Below the pieces are notes generated by a model that saw only the letters and a program-made list of their open reading frames with translations, had not been told where the DNA came from and did no database searches. The position numbers and the translations under genes were made by a program. 64,000 nt of DNA from NCBI GenBank assembly GCA_035048485.1, contig CM068585.1, forward strand, positions 53,202,910-53,266,909, read 5' to 3'. The number at the start of each line of letters is the position of its first letter. Within the stretch, counting starts at the first letter, position 1. The stretch is from Pteria penguin (Eukaryota; Mollusca; Bivalvia; Pterioida; Pteriidae). Positions 50,101 through 61,700 of this stretch are shown piece after piece.

Positions 50101-53100
50101 ATTGGTAAAAAACCATGCTATTTTGCATGACAAATGTTAAAGTCCGAAAAGATTATTTATCCTATTTCACTGAAATGAAAAATCTTGAAACATACATCCC
50201 TCTAGACCACTTAGATGCCATAAGTTTTATTTCCCATACCAAGGAGAGAAGATATTCAAAGAGGGGTAATTTCTAAGGATAATTGTAGCCATCGTGGTAC
50301 CACCAGGTCTTATCCACAGATTTGGACGAAATGAATAAATGTGGTAGATGACCTAAAGTTCTTCATGTAATCCATGTTTCATCAAAATTTAATGAGTCGT
50401 TCACAAGTAAATGTGACAAAATAGCTCTCTCCGTTCTACCCTTTTTTGCAACAACGCATTTGCCCTTGGGGTCATAAATAGAACAATTGATAATCGTCTG
50501 AATGCCACATTGTTTTATGTATCTTGAAAGGGTGAATGGAGTTCATTCTCAAATGCTAAGATGATCTAGACATGTGAATTTGCATGAAGAGTACCCCTCG
50601 GAATTTATCTTCAGTTCCTAAGTAAAATCTTATTTTTCGATCGTTTATGTTACTGTGATTATTGCATAAAATGAGACAAATCATTAGAATATTTCAGATC
50701 TATATGCTTTTCCATTGAATTCTTACACTGATATTCATATATTTACAATGATATTAGCAAAGTATGCCCTAGAATTTGCATTATCACTTATCATTTGGTT
50801 ATTAAAACCAAAATCATAATGCATTCGGAATGTTACGGACTTCTTCTTGTTAATAGATAGGAGTTTATGTAAAACTCGAAACAGACGCGTGTAACTGGCG
50901 AACTCCATTTGTAGCCCAATCCATAGATATGTCGCCATTATGTCACAACTTTTGTAAGATTTAATGTGTTACGAAAAGTACTCAAGCATTCTAGGAGATA
51001 AACTAGATTTGCTAATGAAATTTTAAACCTATAGCAATTACTGTCAGAGATATTTCCGAGAATCGGTAAAAACATGTAGTCTCATTCCGTTTAATTATTA
51101 TTATTGTCTTTTATTTATTCATTTATTTATTTATTTATTTATTTTATCTATACAATAAATATAGAACATACAATGTTATTATTATTATTTCGAGTCTTAG
51201 TAAAATTAGGGACGGCAGATCAGTAAAACTAAGAATTTAAATTTAAACTTGCTCTGCGCACCAGCTCACACTTCCAGTTTCAATGACTGTTGCTACGGAA
51301 TGCACCCTTAAGGTTTTTCCTCAACCCCCCCCCCCTTTACCTCGAATATTCTCCAGATTTAGCCCCATCTGACTTCTATCTGTCCCAAAACTAAAATCTT
51401 ATGTACGTGGTAAGAAGTTTAGAAGCAATGAATGTGTCATGGGCGCTGTATATGTGTATATGCGTATTTAGGGGACCAGAATGAAGCATTCCTTTAAAGG
51501 GGATTCAGAAACTGGAACATAGATGGAGAAAGTGCATGGAAATAAAGGGGGATTATATTAAAACAATAATGACAATTCTTTTAATCCTGGATTTTTCTGA
51601 AATACTTCAGTTTCTGAAGTTGGGGCTAGAATTGTTTGATCGTACCTCATGCATGACTATTCATATAATTAACTATCGCCTTTTCCCCTCTTTCTTCCCT
51701 TTCTTTCTCTCTATTCCCCCATCACAATAAAACTCAATATACAATAATGTAAAGTGGTATTTAAATTATTTTCAAAAGTCAGTGACTACATCATGGAAGA
51801 ATGTTTCATTCATTTGAAGAATCAGATTTCAGATTACGTCATCACAATGAAAACTGTTAATTAGATAATGTATTCTTTACATTGTTACTTTAACGATAGA
51901 TCAGAATTAGTTTACCCATATATGTTTAAGACACTTGTCTAGTGAATTTCTTGATAAAATGTAAACAGTACATTGAACCAACCAGAAGAAGTTAACGGTT
52001 ATAAACATTCCAATGTCTATCGTGACAGGGTCTCTCTGGAGAAAGGTTTCAAATCTGCACAACACATCGGGATTATTTTACTTATATGATGGGTATATTT
52101 GACCAATGCATTACTTAACACCCAAAAGAAGTAAAATCTTTCAAAGGGAAGTTGATGTGAAAAGTTTATTTTTAAATATTATACAGCCAACCAGAAGCAG
52201 TTTACTGTTTTAAACGTCTGTTTACTGTCAGGGTTCCTCTATTTTATTGTCTGCACAAGAGAACAAGAAACCGATAGATTCTGGCAGGATTTGAACTAAA
52301 CCGGTTAACCACACCAGTTGCGTGGCGTTTGTTACTTCCATTGACCGTCGGTATCGTAATCGCTGCACAATCGAATATTTTTGTAATGTCGTTCCGTGTA
52401 TAATCTACTATTATCATTTTTGTGTGCAGGTCCTTGGTGATTTGTGTCATACAACTTTGTCAGATTTCTTCAGTTTTCTCTTCGATATTCTGATCATCTG
52501 ATGACTATAACCACTGAGTCATATCAGATCCGGATGGAGGCTTCGATATTCGGAATTCTGATTCATTTCTCATTTGGAAAAAAATCCTTTTAAAAACAGA
52601 TTTGAAAGTTGGACAGACGGACAAATGCATAGACATTTGATGGACGGATGAAACTACTAGACAATCATACATATCCTACACTAGAAACTAAACCCTTGGC
52701 CCAGGTATCAATAAACTAGCAATAAATGTCTTCATATATATATATGCTTTTATTAGATTAAAAGATTTATGATGATTGAACTGTTTTATTGCAGTGTTGT
52801 CACTGCGTCTAGGCCCACACTGAAAGAGTAAAATAAATTATATTAATGAATTATATTCTTCTCATTATAATGATATAGGTACTACATGTGCAAAATGCTT
52901 ATTTTGACAATAGCTTTGTAGTTATCAAGAAGTAAAACATATTGACTGTTAAAGAAGGACACCTGATAAATGACCAATAGTGAGATATTATGAACAATAA
53001 CAACAGGTCACATGAGTTAATCAAGTTATCAAAAAAGGAGATAAAAAAATTCACTTACCGCTGGATTTCTATATTCTTCTCTGCAAATTCTTTCAATTCT

Positions 53101-53455
53101 TTTTTCATATTCTGATTCTCCTTCTGAATTCTGTCCCATTGTCTTTAAAAGTGAGAACAGTTAAGAAATGACTGTAAAACATTATTGATTTATAGACAGA
53201 AAATGCATTAAAGTCATTTCTTATGATTCTTTTACATGTACTTTTAAATAAAACTTTTTTTCAAGAACGATAACATCTTTTGTTTAAAACTAATAAATCG
53301 AAATTTCGTGAATCAATCTTACGTCAACCAATCGGAATCACCATCTGACGGCAGCACCATCAAGGTGCTTTGGGTCCAATTTGACAAGGTTTTCCCAAGA
53401 ATGTATCTTGAATTTTATTATGCGCACGTATTTTGTACTACTACTACCACTACTC

Positions 53456-53534
<79 letters not shown>

Positions 53535-56500
53535 CAACAACAACAACAATAATAATAATAACAATAATAATAATAATAACAATAATAATAATAGAATCAT
53601 TAAAAGCTTTCTCAGGGCATTTTACATTAAACACACGAATGTCTATCTCCCTTTTGTAAATCTTTAACAAATCGGAAAGGGGGAGGGGGGGCTAAAATCT
53701 TTTTTATGATTACGCCAGAATGTGAAAAAAGGACAACGTCCGCAAAAGATCATTAAAGTCGGGAGAAGGGTCACTTCGTGGTAACAGCCCTTTGATTTTA
53801 GAATGGAAGCAAGGACAACAACACTTCTTAACTCAACTTTGTGGATCGTTCTTTTGCATTTTGTTTTTTATCCATGTAACACGGTCAAAGATTTGTCAAA
53901 TGAAGTTCACTGGCTATCTTCTTAGACATATGTTGTCACAATCTCACATCACGAATCTTGCCAAAATTTGTAAGAGATCTTGTATACTTCATATGTACCA
54001 ATTTTTCTGCAGAATAGGTGCATCAAAGTAAAAAATAACATGTAAATTTCTTGAAATAAAAAAACCCCAAAAGCACAAACAAACAAACAAAAACACAACT
54101 ATTACACCTCCAGAACTGCCTCTCCCCCCCCCCCTCCCCGCCCGCCACGAACAAACATACGGACAAGGAACAATACTTTTCATGACCTACTCGCACCGAA
54201 ATACTATTCTATTTAGTAAGATTCATTCAACTATTGACCAAATATAAAGAAAGCACACATTATATACGTGTTATTCAGTGACGTGTTTGCTTATTAGTTT
54301 AATGAAAAGAGGGCTTGTATGTATGAATGCAATCCCGTAATAATTATTCAACCATTGACCAACTAAGTGTGAAAATCAATGAGTCAGAAAACAAGGCCAA
54401 ACGGTGTCATGGAACCAAACACATCAAAGCTTTTAAGACACTTCTAAATCAAATAAGTACAATCAGTTTCTTGATCTATGTGCGGAATGAAAAAGAAGGA
54501 GAGTGTCTTCTGGAATCTATGTCACCTTGACCCGGATCCAACCCTTTAGGGCTATAGCTATAAAGTATAAGCACTTGTATATGACCGAATAAAATTAATC
54601 AAATTCCTTCCAAGAGATCTGAACGAGAATTCGAGAGTTTGAATAATTTACGCAGGACAGGTAGAAGGATTGACGGAAAACCCCAGATTATTTTATCACA
54701 ATATTTTACTAGAGCGGTAGCTGAGGTGAGCTAAAATGATTGAAACTGTATATCATTCTTTTTACTGTACAAATTCTAAGAAAAACATGATGTTTTAGTG
54801 ACATTTTTTTTTCAAGTAGATAATTAATGTTACATATGAGGTATACACTTACACTTCTCAAGTTGCAATGACAGAATGCAGCTTCGAGGTGCTTCCTCAT
54901 CCCCCATTTCTCCAAATTTAGCCCATTACGACTTCTACCTTTTCCCACAACTAAAAACTTCTACATAATAAATTTTGGAAGCTATGAGTGTGTCATGGAT
55001 GGTGTATATGATTACTTAGGGGACCAGAATTTCGGAGGGATACAGAAATTAGAACGAAGTTGGAGATGGAGCATTGAGATGAAGGATACATGTACTACAT
55101 GTGCAAAATGTTGACCAGTTGACAACAGCTTTATAGTCAAGAAGTAAAATATATAATGTTAATCAAGGACAACTGATGCATGACCAAACAGTGACAGACT
55201 AAGAACAATAACAAAAGTCATCTGAGTATATCAAGAAAAATACGAAAGTAACTGGTGTCACATGACCATGGCACTATCAAAAATGTACCACAGTTGGCAT
55301 TCACGGACCCCTGAAATCCAGAGGTAAGACCAGGTGCCCGGGGAGGGGGGGGGGGGTGAGCGTCTCCTGTTTGGCTAACCACATCCGCCGTGAATGCTCT
55401 TACATACAGACGGCACATATATAATACAGCACTGTATACATGAATGAATGTGAAGAAACACTGTGTAGAAAGTGTCACAGCCACACAACACAAGGAAAAA
55501 AGGTATAATAACACTTAAGTCAAACCCTCCGCGGGGAACTTTTTTTAAGAGGTCCACACTGCAAAGGGAATAAATTATAAGTAACCTAAAAAGGAGATAA
55601 AAATTTTACTTACTGTTGGATTTCTGTATTCCTATGTGCAAATTCTTTTTCCATATTTTGTTTCTCCTTCTTAATTCTCTCCAGTTCTCTTTAACAGGAA
55701 GAACAGTAAGACACAGAAAAACTAAAAAGCAAGAGTTCCACATAGCAGGACATTCCCTGATAGTGTTATATGTCTATATATCAGGACATTCCCTGATAGT
55801 GTTATATGTCTATATAGCAGGACATTCCCTAATAGTGTTATATGTCTATATAGCAGGACATTCCCTGATAGTGTTATATGTCTATATAGCAGGACATTCC
55901 CTGATAGTGTTATATGTCTATATCTCAGGACATTCGCTGATAGTGTTATATGTCTATATAGCAGGACATTCCCTGATAGTGTTATATGTCTATATATCAG
56001 GGCATTCCCTGATAGTGTTATATGTCTATATAGCAGGACATTCCCTGATAGTGTTATATGTCTATATATCAGGACATTCGCTGATAGTGTTATATGTCTA
56101 TATAGCAGGACATTCCCTGATAGTGTTATATGTCTGTATAGCAGGACATTCCCTGATAGTGTTATATGTCTATATAGCAGGACATTCCCTGATAGTGTTA
56201 TATGTCTATATAGCAGGACATTCCCTGATAGTGTTATATGTCTATATAGCAGGACATTCCCTGATAGTGTTATATGTCTATATATCAGGACATTCGCTGA
56301 TAGTGTTATATGTCTATATAGCAGGACATTCCCTGATAGTGTTATATGTCTGTATAGCAGGACATTCCCTGATAGTGTTATATGTCTATATAGCAGGACA
56401 TTCCCTGATAGTGTTATATGTCTATATAGCAGGACATTCCCTGATAGTGTTATATGTCTATATAGCAGGACATTCCCTGATAGTGTTATATGTCTATATA

Positions 56501-58699
56501 TCAGGACATTCGCTGATAGTGTTATATGTCTATATAGCAGGACATTCCCTGATAGTGTTATATGTCTATATATCAGGGCATTCCCTGATAGTGTTATATG
56601 TCTATATATCAGGACATTCGCTGATAGTGTTATATGTCTATATAGCAGGACATTCCCTGATAGTGTTATATGTCTATATAGCAGGACATTCCCTGATAGT
56701 GTTATATGTCTATATATCAGGACATTCGCTGATAGTGTTATATGTCTATATAGCAGGACATTCCCTGATAGTGTTATATGTCTATATAGCAGGACATTCC
56801 CTGATAGTGTTATATGTCTATATAACAGGACATTCCCTGATAGTGTTATATGTCTACATAGCAGGACATTCCCTGATAGTGTTATATGTCTATATAGCAG
56901 GACATTCCCTGATAGTGTTATATGTCTATAAAGCAGGACATTCCCTGATAGTGTTATATGTCTATATATCAGGACATTCCCTGATAGTGTTATATGTCTA
57001 TATATCAGGACATTCCCTGATAGTGTTATATGTCTATATAGCAGGACATTCGCTGATAGTGTTATAAGTCTATCTAGCAGGACATTCCCTGATAGTGTTA
57101 TATGTCTGTATAGCAGGACATTCCCTGATAGTGTTATATGTCTATATAGCAGGACATTCCCTGATAGTGTTATATGTCTATATATCAGGACATTCGCTGA
57201 TAGTGTTATATGTCTATATAGCAGGACATTCCCTGATAGTGTTATATGTCTATATATCAGGACATTCCCTGATAGTGTTATATGTCTATATAACAGGACA
57301 TTCCCTGATGGTGTTATATGTCTATATAGCAGGACATTCGCTGATAGTGTTATAAGTCTATCTAGCAGGACATTCCCTGATAGTGTTATATGTCTGTATA
57401 GCAGGACATTCCCTGATAGTGTTATATGTCTATATAGCAGGACATTCCCTGATAGTGTTATATGTCTATATAACAGGACATTCCCTGATGGTGTTATATG
57501 TCTATATAGCAGGACATTCCCTGATAGTGTTATATGTGTATAGTGTTATATGTCTATAGGTGTTATATGTCTATAGTGTTATATGTCTATAGGTGTTATA
57601 TGTCTATAGTGTTATATGTCTATAGTGTTATATGTCTATAGGTGTTATATGTCTATAGTGTTATATGTCTATAGTGTTATATGTCTATAGGTGTTATATG
57701 TCTATAGTGTTATATGTCTATAGTGTTATATGTCTATAGTGTTATATGTCTATAGGTGTTATATGTCTATAGTGTTATATGTCTATAGTGTTATATGTCT
57801 ATAGGTGTTATATGTCTATAGTGTTATATGTCTATAGGTGTTATATGTCTATAGGTGTTATATGTCTATAGTGTTATATGTCTATAGTGTTATATGTCTA
57901 TAGTGTTATATGTCTATAGTGTTATATGTCTATAGTGTTATATGTCTATAGTGTTATATGTCTATAGTGTTATATGTCTATAGTGTTATATGTCTATAGT
58001 GTTATATGTCTATAGTGTTATATGTCTATAGTGTTATATGTCTATAGTGTTATATGTCTATAGTGTTATATGTCTATAGTGTTATATGTCTATAGTGTTA
58101 TATGTCTATAGTGTTATATGTCTATAGTGTTATATGTCTATAGTGTTATATGTCTATAGCGTTATATGTCTATAGTGTTATATGTCTATAGCGTTATATG
58201 TCTATAGCGTTATATGTCTATAGTGTTATATGTCTATAGCGTTATATGTCTATAGCGTTATATGTCTATAGCGTTATATGTCTATAGCGTTATATGTCTA
58301 TAGTGTTATATGTCTATAGCGTTATATGTCTATAGTGTTATATGTCTATAGCGTTATATGTCTATAGCGTTATATGTCTATAGTGTTATATGTCTATAGT
58401 GTTATATGTCTATAGTGTTATATGTCTATAGGTGTTATATGTCTATAGGTGTTATATGTCTATAGGTGTTTTGAGTCAAATTTAACAAGGTTCTTCCATG
58501 AATTTATCTAAAATTTCATTTTACACACATATATTTAATAAAAATTATAATACTAAATGCAATACTAATATTAACACTACTGCTACCACCGCGGCTGCTG
58601 CTGCTGCTACTACTACTACTACTACTACTACTGCTAATGATGATGATGATGATAATTATAATGATAAAAAAAATAATAATAATAAGAAGAAAATATTAA

Positions 58700-58731
<32 letters not shown>

Positions 58732-61700
58732 TATTTAAGAATGGAGCCAAGAACAACAACAGTTCCTAAGTCAGCTTTGTATATCTCTCTTTATCATTCT
58801 CTATATGGAAGATTATTTATAAATACCGCTTTGTCAAGATTTGTCAAATGAAATTCACTGGCTCTCCTCTTCGACATATGTTATCACACTTTTACATCCA
58901 CCCCTTCACGAATCATGAACTCACGAGGAGTAAGTGCATAAAGCTCTAATTTTTAATCACCCCAAGAGCATCCTCCCCCACCTCAGAAAAAAAAAAACAA
59001 ACAAAACAAAACAAAGCAATCCTCAAAATCATAGTCGTGTTCCGTTTTTTCCATTTACATTTTTAACGAATTGGATTCCCGAATGAAAAAAGGAAAACTT
59101 TTTTTCATACTTGCTCACGTACTCGAAATGCTAATCTATATTGTAAAGAATCATTCAACTAAGGACCGATTATATAAAGAAAGCATACATATTATATATA
59201 TCATATGCATGTTATAATTCGTGTTTGCTTATTAGTTGACAGAAAGGAGGGTATGTCTGTTTGAACATGATCGTATTGAGTAAAAAAAGAAGTACCGAAG
59301 GGTAAACTATATCTCATAGTCCATGGAATAAAAGGACAATATCGTGAATAGTGTCATATTCAGACAAATGCGAACACCAATAAAATCGAGGTGACACAAG
59401 ATGCCCTGAAGGAGTAAGCGTCCCTTGGTTGCATGCAGCATCCGTTGCAAAAGTCCTGCAAAAAGTCGAGGAGGTAAATACATAAATGTACACGCACAAA
59501 CACACGAAGGAGATAAGAACACGAAGTCAAATTTTCCATCCAAGGCAAAGAAAAGCTGCCAAACTGATATTCTGGTGTCGGAAGCGCAGGTGAACAAATG
59601 TCTGTATATATACATATTATGTCAAATCAAGTATAGTCAAAAAGTTAAGATGGTTGTTTTGTATGTTCAAGTCCCAATATATCGGTTAACATTCTTGAAA
59701 GAGGAATCTGAAATTGTACTAGATCCCTATATCGACCATATAACTTCCTCAGTGACAATTTCAAACGTTCCTCAATATATCCTTGTGAGAGTAGTTTCGT
59801 GACAAGAAGCCTCGCTCTCAGGACAAAATTTTCGTATTTAGAGCATGTCCTGGCATAGCGTACAAGTTGTGAAATGAAGACGCCATATCCGGGAGAGGAA
59901 GGTATGTTGCTACTCAAAAAAGGGAAATTGGTAATAATGAAATTGAAATCGTCACGTTTATCATAGAGAGAGAGTTTATTAATGAACCATCGTCGCTAAC
60001 TAATAGGAGTATATCAAGGTATGAAGCAGAAGATATTATATTGTATTATTATATTGCGCTCTATATTGTATTTTTTATCTCGAGTTCCTTTGGATATATG
60101 ATGTTGAGGTGATCCTTAAATACAGGGTTGTTAATCGACAAATCGTCATCGATGTATCAGTATGTAAAGTTGAACCGAGATGCTAATTGTTTATTGCCTT
60201 TAGAAAGCAGAGACTGTATGAATTCTGCTAATGTAAAATACGGAAGTAACTGGTGTCACATGATTATGGCACTAACAACAATGTACAACAGTGGACATTC
60301 ACGGACCCCTGAGAGTGATTTTTACAATTCTTCATTTCAGATTGCGTCTTTTGATTATGCGTGATTTAACAGGACTTATTTCACATATGTTCTTTTTATA
60401 TATTGCAGGCACTTGACCGATAAATTCACAAATTTTGAAAAAATACTCTGGCCCAACCAGAAGCAATTTACATGGTTTTAGCTTACCTGGATTGTGACTT
60501 TAAAACCATTATTGACAGGGCTTTAATATTTCAAATGTGTATTCCTTGTGCCATGATAATTCATTGGGTACCAAAAGTTCTGACCTTGTTATCTTGACCT
60601 ACTTTAGAAAATCTATAATCTATAATAAGTGAAAGGGCTTGAATATATCATGTATGTATTACTTGTGACCTTTCATTAGGTGACAATATATTGTGTGTTT
60701 TGACCTCGATCTTGAAAATTCGCTTACAAAAACCTATGCTATTTAAATTTTACTGCCACAACCAACGAACAATAATCTTTCAAGGACCATCTGATCTAGA
60801 ACTGAATACCTCAACCTCTTCAACTGAGTCAATACAATCCATAAAGATGCCTACGTATATGGATTTTTGTAAGCAACTGTCCCTTCTATTTTCAAGTATG
60901 TATTTTAAAGAGAACCATGCGATGTCCGGTATTCAAATTCCAGCTAATCACTGCAAATTCAGTGGTGATTGTTTCAGCGAGAGCAATAAAAAAACCTAAA
61001 TGGGATGACACCAGGGGTCAGTTGTTTGAAATTTCATTGGTTTATATAACCAGTGCTTTAAGTTTGAGAGACAACTGGAAAGGTGAACAGATTTATTCTT
61101 TGTTTATCAAATCGCCTAAAAGTAATGTATTTCTTCAATTTCATAACAATACAATCATTTAGACCCTATTCTAAACCTCTATATTAGGGTCATGAATTTC
61201 ATCAGGTATTTTCTTGCACAGTTGTTCATATAATTATACAGTGATAAGACTATTTTCGGCAGTTTTGACCCCAGTGGTATTTTGGTCATAAAATCATGAT
61301 AATGAATAATCTTCTCATCCTTATGCTAAATTTGCAATATGAGGGCAATAAACCAGATAGTTTTCAAGAACTAACGAATTTGACTGACAACACATTATAC
61401 ACGACCAACGATCACCAAGACCAACTGCAACATTTTAATTCCTCTCATAGGTGAATTTCTAAATTCTTGTCTAAGCTCCTTCAATTCTTTCTCCATTTTT
61501 GTTTCCTCTTCTCAGATTTATTGAATTGTCTCTATGAATGATCATTCAGATACAAAAAAAACCCCTTTTAAATAGCAATATCTCCACATAGGAAAACATT
61601 CGACGATAATATTGATTTCTTAAGATCATTTGAACCCAATTCACGGTTCCCTCATAATGTGATTTCACTAAAATTACAGAAATGTTTTGCAGTTTTGCGG

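Larger units (their letters stand above)
48820..54330. repeat. Block A of an approximately 5-kb tandem duplication in the MIEAP-like gene
   Basis: Ordered landmarks are shared with block B: AAAACAGTAACACTTTTAAG (48.87 k), GGAGATCTGAAGAAGAATTTGAGAG (49.1 k), mariner relic (to 51.56 k), CTACATGTGCAAAATGCTTA (52.88 k), coiled-coil exon (53.06-53.14 k), trinucleotide tract (53.44-53.6 k), GATTTGTCAAATGAAGTTCACTGGC (53.89 k), GAAAGCACACATTATATACG (54.25 k). Confidence 0.8.
54370..59270. repeat. Block B of the approximately 5-kb tandem duplication
   Basis: Same landmark order as block A: CATCAAAGCTTTTAAGACAC (54.42 k), AGAGATCTGAACGAGAATTCGAGAG (54.61 k), mariner relic (to 55.08 k), CTACATGTGCAAAATGTTGA (55.1 k), duplicate exon (55.61-55.69 k), triplet tract (58.57-58.74 k), GATTTGTCAAATGAAATTCACTGGC (58.84 k), GAAAGCATACATATTATATA (59.18 k). 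It is interrupted by a Penelope UTR piece (55.24-55.56 k) and the 2.7-kb minisatellite. Confidence 0.8.

Noticed and set aside
53308..53670. Poly-Asn, poly-Ile and poly-Leu ORFs
   Set aside because: Translation of compound trinucleotide repeats within an intron.
55616..57067. 483-codon plus-strand ORF, the longest in the window, with 12-residue repeats
   Set aside because: It is a frame kept open by the 36-bp minisatellite. It starts inside the complement of a real minus-strand exon and has no promoter, splice or family evidence.
59307..59615. ORF shared between the two Penelope copies (also 41864-42130)
   Set aside because: The similarity is at DNA level in the element UTR; frames differ and are broken, so it is not a conserved protein.
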